A model generated the notes under the pieces. It ran no database searches and was not told the origin of the DNA. It was given only the letters and a program-made list of their open reading frames with translations. A stretch of DNA of 20,374 nt from CAZRDB01 sp964598695 (GTDB lineage: Bacteria; Armatimonadota; Zipacnadia; UBA1398). Positions 8,013-14,575 of the stretch are shown piece after piece (the first letter of the stretch is position 1; each line of letters begins with the position of its first letter). The stretch is taken from positions 1 through 20,374 of the forward strand of contig CAZRDB010000077.1 of NCBI GenBank assembly GCA_964598695.1, in the 5' to 3' direction. Both the position numbers and the translations under genes were made by a program.

Positions 8013-10034
8013 TCAGGCGTCCTCTTCGAACGCGCCGATCAGGTCCTCCGCGCAGTCATCGACCACGTCGAAAACCACGTCGTGCCGCGGGAGGGTGAAG
8101 CCGAAGTCGATCCACTTCCCCTCCTCGCTCTGGCACTCGATGTTCCCGCCGTGCTTCTGGATGATCTCACGCGTGATGTAGAGCCCCAGCCCCGAGCCTC
8201 GCTCCATCTCCCCGGGGCGGTGTACCCGTGCGAACTTCTGGAACATCTCCTGCGCCTGCGTCGGGCTCACGCCCTGGCCGTCGTTGCGCACGTGCAACTC
8301 GACGTAGCCGTTGTTGCGCGCCCCGGTCAGCGTCACCGCGCCGCCGTTCGCGCCGTACTTGGCCGCATTGCCGAGCAAGTTCTCGTACACGATCTGCAGC
8401 AGCGACGGGTCGGCCTGGACGCACAGGTCCTCCGCGAGGTCGGCGGTGATCGTCATCGCCTTCTCGTCGAAGCGCCCCTTCAGGTCCCGCAGCACCGGCC
8501 GGATGACATCGGGGAGCACGGCCACGGGCCGCACCCGCACCTGCAGCTCGCCCTTCTCGATCCGAGAGAGGTTGAGGTAGTTGAGGATCATCTCCTCCGT
8601 CCTCACGATCGAGGAGTGGACGTCCTCCAACGCCTCCTTCTGGTCCTCCGAGATCTCGCCGACGTAGCCACCGTGGATCGCGAGGACGTTGATCTTGAGC
8701 GCCGCGATCTGGTTCTTCAGCTCATGGGTGATGAACTCGAGCGTGTCGAGGTAGTTGCGGTTCCAGGTCCGGAGCCCCTCGCTGGTCTTCTGCAGCTCGG
8801 TGAAGCTCTCGCCCAGCTCTTCCTCGCGCTGGCGCAGCGCCTGCGCCATGTCGGCGAAGGCGACCGTCAGGCGGTCGATCTCCGATCGCTCGGCCGAATC
8901 GGGCGCGTCGATCTCGGGCGCGAAGTCGCCGGTCGCGATCCGCTCGGCCGCCGCCGTGAGATCGGCGATCGGGGCCGAGAGCCGCGTCGAGAGCACGCCG
9001 CCGGCGACGACGACCGTGAAGGCGACGAGCGCCGCCGTCCCCGCGAACGCGCCCAGCGCCTGCCGCCGGACATCGTCGTAGCGCTCCTTGAGGATTCCCA
9101 CGTACACCATGCCGATCACGTTGCCGCTCACGTCCCGGAGCGGCTCGTAGGCGCTGATGTACCAGGTCCCCACGACGTAGGCCGGCCCCACCCACCGTTG
9201 ACGCCGCTCGAGCACGCGGTGGTAGACCTGCTCCGAGACGCGGGTGCCGACCGCCCGCTGGCCGTCCTCGGTCACGACGTTCGTCGCGACGCGGACATCC
9301 CCCAGGAAGAGGGTCACGGTGCCGAGGCTCTTCCCGGCGTAGGTGTCGATCGTGAAGGTCCGCTCGCGGATCTGGTCGACCAGCGAGAAGTTGCGGTTGA
9401 GGACGATCCCGGCGCGCACGGCGCCGACCACGGCGCCGCCGGGCCGGATCACCGGCTGCACGGCCTCGACCGTCAGCGCCTCGTTGACCTCCGTCGGCCC
9501 GCCGGCGCGCGCGCGCTCGGTGGGCTCGACGCGCACGTAGGCCTTCTGTGCCAGCTCGGAACTCTCGATCGACAGGTCGAGGATCGGCACGAGCCGGAAG
9601 CCCGTCCCCGGCCGACCCTCATCGAGCGCGGCGCAGACCAGCGGGCTCGTGCGGGCATCGCGGCCGACCGCGTCGCCCCGCGCCGTCGCGACGATCCGGC
9701 CGGAGGTATCGACGACATGGAGGTAGTCGAAGCGGCCTTCCTCGCGCAGCACGTCGAGCTGGAGCTGCTCGGCCCCCTGCGCGAGGGCGGTCTGGGAGCG
9801 GCCAAGGGAGTTGGAGATCCCGATGCAGCCGAACTCCATCCGGTGCCCCTCATCGGCCAAGCCGTTGCCGGCCGCCTGCAGCGCCACTTCCGCGCGACGC
9901 TCGGCTTCGCCGAAGACCATGTCGTTGAGGAGGTACGCTCCGGCAGCCACGGTCAGCACCCCTCCCGGGAGGCAGACCGCGACCATGGCTCCGAGGAGCT
10001 GTAGCCGTAGGGGGACATCACGGAAGACCCTCAA
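8013..10034 (-). CDS. Membrane sensor histidine kinase with double Cache domain and HAMP
   Basis: This 673-residue kinase has transmembrane helix 1 (about 11-36), an extracytoplasmic sensor of about 290 residues, transmembrane helix 2 (about 326-348), HAMP (349-405), a coiled linker, HisKA with H437 in FITHELKNQ, and an ATPase with NAAKYGANGG, NDGQGV and GSGLGLYI. The sensor has two Cache-like halves. One contains YLHVVDTSGRIVATARG; the other contains VRVATNV and ends in GNVIGMVYVGI, as in Cache_3-Cache_2 ligand-binding regions. This points to an external small-molecule signal, identity unknown. The start appears to be TTG at 10034: an in-frame stop lies three codons upstream, the next in-frame ATG falls inside transmembrane helix 1, and GGGGTGAG precedes the TTG. 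The gene lies between hydC (40-base gap) and its likely partner response regulator, inside the hydrogenase cluster. Confidence 0.93.
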   Translation of the reverse strand: MRVFRDVPLRLQLLGAMVAVCLPGGVLTVAAGAYLLNDMVFGEAERRAEVALQAAGNGLADEGHRMEFGCIGISNSLGRSQTALAQGAEQLQLDVLREEGRFDYLHVVDTSGRIVATARGDAVGRDARTSPLVCAALDEGRPGTGFRLVPILDLSIESSELAQKAYVRVEPTERARAGGPTEVNEALTVEAVQPVIRPGGAVVGAVRAGIVLNRNFSLVDQIRERTFTIDTYAGKSLGTVTLFLGDVRVATNVVTEDGQRAVGTRVSEQVYHRVLERRQRWVGPAYVVGTWYISAYEPLRDVSGNVIGMVYVGILKERYDDVRRQALGAFAGTAALVAFTVVVAGGVLSTRLSAPIADLTAAAERIATGDFAPEIDAPDSAERSEIDRLTVAFADMAQALRQREEELGESFTELQKTSEGLRTWNRNYLDTLEFITHELKNQIAALKINVLAIHGGYVGEISEDQKEALEDVHSSIVRTEEMILNYLNLSRIEKGELQVRVRPVAVLPDVIRPVLRDLKGRFDEKAMTITADLAEDLCVQADPSLLQIVYENLLGNAAKYGANGGAVTLTGARNNGYVELHVRNDGQGVSPTQAQEMFQKFARVHRPGEMERGSGLGLYITREIIQKHGGNIECQSEEGKWIDFGFTLPRHDVVFDVVDDCAEDLIGAFEEDA

Positions 10035-10074
10035 ACCAACTCACCCCGCGCGACGAGGGCGAGGCGAAGACCTC

Positions 10075-10661
10075 TTACGCCTCGACGCTCGCCTTCCCGC
10101 TGTGGAACTGAGCGGTGTACTGCGCGACGATCCCCGGGACATCCTGGGGGTTGACCTTCGCGTGGACCTGGTCGTTCACCATCACGACCGGGGCCTGGCC
10201 GCACGCGCCGAGGCAGCGGGCCTCCTCCAGCGTGAAGCCACCGTCCTCGGTCGTCTCGCCCGGCGCGACCTCGAGCCGACGGGCGAACTCGTCGAGCAGG
10301 GCCTGGCTCCCCCGGACGTAGCAGGCGGTGCCCATGCAGACCCGCACCGTGTAGACGCCCTTCGGGACCAGAGAGAAGTACGAGTAGAAGCTCGCCACGC
10401 CCCAGACGTACACCGTCGGCACGCCCNNNNNNNNNNGGGCATCATGACACCGGCGATGGGTTGGACAGGGCCGAGCGCCTGGGCGACGTGGTTGGCGGCA
10501 CGGTCGGGGATGTAGCCGTACCGGTCCTGAACGTAGTGGAGGATCGGGATCAGCGCGCTCTGTACGTGCCCCGGATTCTTGGCCTTCTGTTCCTCAACGT
10601 AGTTGTCGAGATCGAGCCACCACTCGGGCGTCTCGAGCATCTCGCGCGATACGCGGATCAT
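10075..10661 (-). CDS. hydC: [FeFe]-hydrogenase subunit HydC (NuoE-like), interrupted by assembly gap
   Basis: This is the NuoE-like thioredoxin-fold [2Fe-2S] subunit that passes electrons between HydB and HydA. The N-terminal helical part starts at 10661 and includes HYVQDRYGYIPD. The C-terminal part carries the cluster ligands CMGTAC and CLGAC (C-x4-C and C-x3-C). The two parts lie in different frames across the 10-N run, so the true gap length is not 10, and the break should not be read as a biological frameshift. The family pattern VAQALG followed by VPTVYVWGVASFY would join seamlessly if residues 65-75 just before the gap were extra. The ATG overlaps the hydA stop codon as ATGA, with AGGAGG seven bases upstream, so translation is probably coupled to hydA. 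It is about 40 bases upstream of the membrane kinase gene. Confidence 0.9.
10427..10436. other. Run of 10 N (assembly gap) inside hydC
   Basis: The ten ambiguous bases are a scaffold placeholder. The flanking coding frames require a real gap length of 2 modulo 3, or an overlap of the two contigs, so the placeholder length is arbitrary. This is the only ambiguous stretch in the window. Confidence 0.98.
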
Positions 10662-12430
10662 ACTTGCGCCTCCTGCGGACGGATTCCGAACGGCATCCGG
10701 GGATGGTAGTGGGTGTGGAGCAGGTGGTGGGACTTCTCGCTCAGCGGCTGGCCGAGGTACTCGCGGTAGATCTTCTGGATGTCCGGGTTGTCGTGCGAGC
10801 GGCGGAGCGCCCGCTCCTCATCCAGCGTGTACAGCGCCTGGGCCCGCGCCGTGAGCAGGTCGCGGTCGAGCGGGATCGCGTTCGCCCCCGCGTACGGCTG
10901 TCCGCCGCCGCCGACGCAGCCGCCGGGGCAGCCCATGACCTCGACCCAGTGGATCTCCTCGCCCGAGCGGATCGCGTCGAGCACCTTGTTGGCGTTCGCG
11001 AGCCCGTGGGCGATCGCGGCCCGGATCTTCGTGCCCCGGAAGTCGACCACCGCCTGCCGGACGCCCTCGAGGCCGCGGACCGCGCGGAACTCGATCGCCT
11101 CGTCCGGCAGATCCTCGTTGAACAGCATCCAGTACGCCGTCCGGAGCGCCGCCTCGGTGACGCCGCCCGTCGCGCCGAAGATCGCGCCCGCGCCCGTCGA
11201 CTCGCCGAGCGGGTGGTCCGGCTCCTGCGGCGCGAGCGAGAGGAAGTCGATCCCCATGTGCTTGATCAGCCAGACGAACTCGCGCGTCGTCAGCGAGCAG
11301 TCGACGGCGCGGTGGCCATGGACATCGAGTTCCGGCCGCTCGGCCTCGAACTTCTTCGCCGTGCAGCACATGATCGAGACCGAGTAGATGTCGGCCGGGT
11401 CGATCCCGGCCTGCTCGGCCCAGTAGCTCTTCACCATCGCGCCCTGCATGCTCATCGGCGACTTCGCCGACGACAGGTACGGCAGCATGTCCGGGTGGAA
11501 CTGCTCGCAGAACTTCACCCAGGTCGGACAGCATGAGGTGATGTTCGGCAGCGGGCCGCCGTTCTTGACCTTGCCGACGAACTCGGCGGCCTCTTCCATG
11601 ATCGTGAGGTCGGCCGAGAACTGGATGTCGAAGACGTAGTCGCTGCCCATCGCCCGCATCGCCGAGAAGCACTGGCCCTCCCAGCTCGAGCCGGGCGGGA
11701 GGCCGAAGCCCTCGCCGACGGCCGCGCGGACCGAGGGCGCCATCTGCGTTACGACGATCTTCTTGGGGTCGGCCAGGGCCTGCAGGAAGCCGTCGGTCGT
11801 GTCGTGCTCGAGGAAGGCCGCCGTCGGGCAGACGTTGATGCACTGGCCGCAGCAGACGCAGACCGTGTGGTTGAACGGCGCGTCGTACGAGGGCATGACG
11901 ACCGTGTCGAAGCCACGGTGGACCTGCCCCAGCGCCGCAACCTGCTGGATCTCGCCACAGACGCGGATGCAGCGTCCGCACAGGATGCACTTCTCCGGGT
12001 CGCGCATGACCGAGGGGCCCGACTGGTCCTTCTCGTAGCGCTTCCGCGCGCCCGCGAACAGGCGCTCGCGGATCCCGAGCGCGTACGCGAGCCGCTGCAG
12101 TTCGCAGTTGCCGTTGCGCTCGCAGGCGTTGCAGTCCATCGGGTGATTGTCGATCAGCAGCTCGACGATGTCCCGGCGGATCTGCAGGATCTCCGGCGTG
12201 TGGGTCCGCACGACCATGCCGTCGGCAGCCGGATAGCTGCACGAGGCGACCGGGTTGCGGACGCCTTCGACCTCCACGACGCAGACGCGGCACGCGCCCT
12301 CGATCGAGAGGTCTGGGTGGTAGCACAACCGCGGAACGCGGACGCCCGCGACCTCCGCGGCCTCGAGCACCGTCGTTCCCGTAGGCACGGAGACCTCCGT
12401 GCCGTCGATCGTCAGTCGGATCTCGGCCAT
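10658..12430 (-). CDS. hydA: [FeFe]-hydrogenase catalytic subunit HydA (modular, NADH-linked type)
   Basis: This 590-residue enzyme catalyses reversible H2 formation from protons and electrons. Its N-terminal plant-type [2Fe-2S] domain contains CYHPDLSIEGACRVC and is followed by a His-Cys3 [4Fe-4S] site (HPMDCNACERNGNC). Two [4Fe-4S] sites come next (CILCGRCIRVC and CVCCGQCINVCP), then the H-cluster domain. H-cluster motif L1 is TSCCPTW with C300 and C301. L2 is MCCTAKKFE (M354-E362), where the family normally has MPC. L3 is EVMGCPGGCVGGGGQP with C501 and C505. All expected cluster ligands are present. There is no C-terminal [2Fe-2S] extension like that of the longer Thermotoga-type HydA. The ATG at 12430 has AGGAG seven bases upstream; a start at 12535 would add 35 atypical residues. 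It is the first hyd gene of the cluster and overlaps hydC by ATGA. No HydE, HydF or HydG maturase gene is visible. Confidence 0.97.
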   Translation of the reverse strand: MAEIRLTIDGTEVSVPTGTTVLEAAEVAGVRVPRLCYHPDLSIEGACRVCVVEVEGVRNPVASCSYPAADGMVVRTHTPEILQIRRDIVELLIDNHPMDCNACERNGNCELQRLAYALGIRERLFAGARKRYEKDQSGPSVMRDPEKCILCGRCIRVCGEIQQVAALGQVHRGFDTVVMPSYDAPFNHTVCVCCGQCINVCPTAAFLEHDTTDGFLQALADPKKIVVTQMAPSVRAAVGEGFGLPPGSSWEGQCFSAMRAMGSDYVFDIQFSADLTIMEEAAEFVGKVKNGGPLPNITSCCPTWVKFCEQFHPDMLPYLSSAKSPMSMQGAMVKSYWAEQAGIDPADIYSVSIMCCTAKKFEAERPELDVHGHRAVDCSLTTREFVWLIKHMGIDFLSLAPQEPDHPLGESTGAGAIFGATGGVTEAALRTAYWMLFNEDLPDEAIEFRAVRGLEGVRQAVVDFRGTKIRAAIAHGLANANKVLDAIRSGEEIHWVEVMGCPGGCVGGGGQPYAGANAIPLDRDLLTARAQALYTLDEERALRRSHDNPDIQKIYREYLGQPLSEKSHHLLHTHYHPRMPFGIRPQEAQV

Positions 12431-12546
12431 CCCGTTGCTCCTGCACACGTAGTAGTCGGCACAAGACGGCGCGCACGGGGCGCGGAGCGTGTGCCGTTGA
12501 GGGTGGTCGTTCACGGGCGATAGCGAACGATGCATCCGGGACCCCT

Positions 12547-12576
12547 AATGTAACCCAGGGGCTCCCCCGAACACAA
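12547..12576 (-). promoter_or_regulatory. Candidate promoter for the hydA cluster
   Basis: On the minus strand, TTGTGT (12576-12571) and TACATT (12552-12547) are 18 bases apart. The second element sits in TTACATTA, the only AT-rich octamer in the spacer upstream of hydA. It is overlapped by an imperfect dyad, CCCCT-N10-AGGGG at 12542-12561, that could be an operator. It would give a leader of about 110 bases. Both hexamers match the sigma-70 consensus only weakly. Confidence 0.28.
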
Positions 12577-12615
12577 GGCGCGTGTCGCGCTCCCCGCCCT
12601 GCGTCGGCCGCGACC

Positions 12616-12634
12616 GGGGCCCCGCCCGGGCCCC
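12616..12634. terminator. GC-rich hairpin downstream of the REC/HD-GYP gene
   Basis: GGGGCCC and GGGCCCC form a perfect 7-bp stem with a five-base CGCCC loop. It starts 12 bases beyond the stop codon of the minus-strand REC/HD-GYP gene and lies about 185 bases before hydA. There is no T-tract. It may terminate or attenuate transcription entering the hyd genes, but short GC stems are frequent by chance at this base composition. Confidence 0.3.
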
Positions 12635-12645
12635 ACCGGCGGGAC

Positions 12646-13629
12646 CTACGCCCGCTCCATGAGCACCGCCGCCAACGCCCGAACCACCGCCGGGTCGTGC
12701 GCGCCCTCTTGGTCGCGCAGCGCGATCAAAGCCGAGACCGGGTCCAGCCCGAGTTGGATCAGATCGTCGAACGCAAGCGCCGTGCGGAGGATCCGCGCGC
12801 CGAGTGGGATCTGCTCGCCCCGGCGCTCGTCGGGCGGGAAGCCGCTGCCATCCCAGTTCTTGTGCTGGTAGCCAACGATGGCCACGGCCTCTTCGAGGTT
12901 CTCCAGGTTGGCCACGATCCGCGCCCCCACGCGCGGGTGCGCCAGGAAGGCCGCCTGCTCGGACGGATCGGTCAGCAGCCCGCGCCGGCCCTGCTCGATC
13001 ACGTGGGCCGGGAGGCCCAACGCCCCCACCTGGCTCAGCATCGTCGCCACCTCCAGCTCCCGGAGCGACGCCATCCCCAGTCCGCGCGCCATCCTCTGCG
13101 CCAGCCGGCCCACCCGATCGCTCTGATCGTGCAGGGCCGGGTTCGCGGCCGCAAGCACCGCGTGCATCAGGCGCACCGCGCTCCGGAGCGTCCGTTCATG
13201 GTACTCGCGCTCGCGGTCCCGAGCGCGCTTCCGCTCGAGGCAGGCGCCGACCCGCGCGCGGAGCAGCACCTCGTTGACCGGCTTGGACAGGTAGTCCTCG
13301 GCCCCCCCCTCGATGCACTGCACGATGCCCCCCAGGTCCTCCTGCGCCGAGACCATGATCACGGGCACATGGCGCGTGTCGGGCTGGGCCTTCAGGATGT
13401 GCAGCACCGCGAGTCCGTCGATCCCGGGCATCATCACGTCGAGGAGAACCAGGTCGGGGATCGACCTCCCAACAGCGGCCAGGGCGGCCTCGCCACTCGC
13501 CGCAACCCGCACCCGATGGCCGAGCTGCTTCAGCATGCTCGCCAGGATCTGCGCGTTGAGCGCCGTGTCGTCCACGACCAGGAGATCCGCTTCAGCGGCG
13601 CGGTCGCGCTCTGTCTCTCGCGCGGACAC
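12646..13629 (-). CDS. Response regulator with degenerate HD-GYP domain
   Basis: This 327-residue protein has an intact N-terminal receiver (about 15-133; D20-D21, phospho-acceptor D64, S94 and K116), a short helical linker, and a domain with the HD-GYP fold pattern (about 150-325). HD-GYP enzymes of the RpfG type hydrolyse cyclic di-GMP using a bi- or trinuclear metal centre. Here the defining HD pair is replaced by S199-Q200 in MLSQVGALG, the HHE-like site is QHK (255-257), GYP reads GFP (263-265), and the later metal-binding Asp is replaced near 285. Only the first His (H167) and the HP motif (H231) remain. It is therefore probably not a phosphodiesterase; it may bind a ligand or a partner. 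The start is GTG at 13629 with AGGAGG eight bases upstream. It lies 215 bases upstream of hydA on the same strand and is divergent from rpe. Confidence 0.9.
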   Translation of the reverse strand: MSARETERDRAAEADLLVVDDTALNAQILASMLKQLGHRVRVAASGEAALAAVGRSIPDLVLLDVMMPGIDGLAVLHILKAQPDTRHVPVIMVSAQEDLGGIVQCIEGGAEDYLSKPVNEVLLRARVGACLERKRARDREREYHERTLRSAVRLMHAVLAAANPALHDQSDRVGRLAQRMARGLGMASLRELEVATMLSQVGALGLPAHVIEQGRRGLLTDPSEQAAFLAHPRVGARIVANLENLEEAVAIVGYQHKNWDGSGFPPDERRGEQIPLGARILRTALAFDDLIQLGLDPVSALIALRDQEGAHDPAVVRALAAVLMERA

Positions 13630-13818
13630 GTTCGCAGCCTCCTCGCCCGGTTACCCGCGCTCGGCGCGGAGCACTCCCCCCTTGGCGGGACGGCCCACAC
13701 CAACCGACGCTTCCTCCATCGCGCCCCTGCTCCTCCTGTCGCGTGTTGCCCGGGGGCAGGCCTTGCAGCGGCCCGCGGAGAATCCCGTTGTGATCCCACC
13801 GACCAAAGGAGCCCCACG

Positions 13819-14508
13819 ATGAGCGCCCCGTCGACCCGCCCCACCCCCCACGCCGAGCCCTGCCTCTCCGCCTCGATCCTCGGCTGCGACCTCGGCCGCG
13901 CCAGCGAGGAAGCCCGCTCGGCCGAGCAGGCCGGCGCGCGCGTGATCCACGCCGACGTGATGGACGGCTCCTTCGTGCCCAACCTCTCCTTCGGGGCCGA
14001 CCTCATCGCCCGGGTCGTCGAGGCCTGCACGATCCCGGTGACGGCCCACCTGATGGTCGAGAGGCCGGAGCGGCTCCTCGATCTCTTCCTCGCCTGCGGC
14101 GCACGGCGGATCCTGGTCCACCCCGAGGCCACGCCGCACGTCCGCCGCGCGATCGACCTGATCCGCGATGCCGGTCTCTCGCCCGGGATCTCGCTGAACC
14201 CGGGAACCGGCCTCTCCGCCGCCGAGCCGCTCCTCCACGTCATCGACGAGGTGCTCGTCATGACCGTCAACCCCGGCTGGGGCGGCCAGCGGATGATGGC
14301 CGACCAGCTCGAGAAGGTCCGCACGCTGCGCGCCTGGATCGAGGAGGGCCGCATCGCGCCTCTGGATCTCAGCGTCGATGGCGGCATCTCGCCGGCCACG
14401 GCCGGGCAGGCGATCGAGGCCGGGGCCCGCGTCCTCGTCGCCGGGACCGCCTTCTTCGGCGCCCCGGATCGCGCCGCCGCTCTCCGCGCCATCGTCGGGA
14501 CCGCGTAG
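13819..14508 (+). CDS. rpe: Ribulose-phosphate 3-epimerase
   Basis: This 229-residue TIM-barrel enzyme interconverts D-ribulose 5-phosphate and D-xylulose 5-phosphate in the pentose phosphate pathway. Catalytic and metal-binding residues are in place: H44 and D46 in HADVMDG, H77 in AHLMV, and D187 in SVDGGI. The phosphate loop VNPGWGGQRM (150-159) and the VAGTAFF segment near the C-terminus are also present. The start is the ATG at 13819, seven bases after AAAGGAG, although the frame stays open far upstream by chance. The N-terminus carries about 12 extra Pro/Thr-rich residues compared with typical family members. Relatives acting on allulose or other ketopentose phosphates look similar, so the exact substrate is slightly uncertain. 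It may form an operon with the GH123-like gene 67 bases downstream. Confidence 0.95.
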   Translation: MSAPSTRPTPHAEPCLSASILGCDLGRASEEARSAEQAGARVIHADVMDGSFVPNLSFGADLIARVVEACTIPVTAHLMVERPERLLDLFLACGARRILVHPEATPHVRRAIDLIRDAGLSPGISLNPGTGLSAAEPLLHVIDEVLVMTVNPGWGGQRMMADQLEKVRTLRAWIEEGRIAPLDLSVDGGISPATAGQAIEAGARVLVAGTAFFGAPDRAAALRAIVGTA

Positions 14509-14510
14509 GC

Positions 14511-14536
14511 CGCGGAGGCCCCCGCGCGCCTCCGCG
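14511..14536. other. 9-bp stem-loop between rpe and the GH123-like gene
   Basis: CGCGGAGGC (14511-14519) and GCCTCCGCG (14528-14536) are perfect complements around an eight-base loop, starting two bases after the rpe stop codon. No T-tract follows. It resembles the 4011-4053 stem in having a GGAGGC core and a CCGCGCG-rich loop. It could attenuate expression or stabilise the rpe transcript. Confidence 0.4.
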
Positions 14537-14575
14537 CGAACCCTCCTCCACCGGCTCCGGTCAAGGAGGATTGCC

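Noticed and set aside
5036..8098. 1020-codon open frame on the plus strand across the REC-PAS kinase and hydB
   Set aside because: It is antisense to clearly recognisable genes with intact motifs. Long antisense frames are expected at about 70% GC, and its translation is low-complexity Arg/Gly/Asp/Val-rich.
7926..10004. 692-codon open frame on the plus strand opposite the membrane kinase
   Set aside because: It is the shadow of a gene with complete Cache, HAMP, HisKA and ATPase signatures. Its translation has no family resemblance.
10182..10661. Biological frameshift in hydC
   Set aside because: The frame change coincides exactly with the run of Ns of arbitrary length, so it is an assembly effect.
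12538..12580. Rex-type (TTGTGAA-N-TTCACAA) redox operator upstream of hydA
   Set aside because: Only a TTGTG half is visible and no matching second half-site exists at the right spacing.
13655..13669. CCGCGC-TCG-GCGCGG hairpin in the spacer between the REC/HD-GYP gene and rpe
   Set aside because: A six-base GC-only stem is common by chance at this composition and sits at no informative distance from either start.
12697..13818. Upstream extension of the rpe frame
   Set aside because: It runs antisense through the REC/HD-GYP gene. The ribosome binding site at 13805-13811 and family length place the start at 13819.
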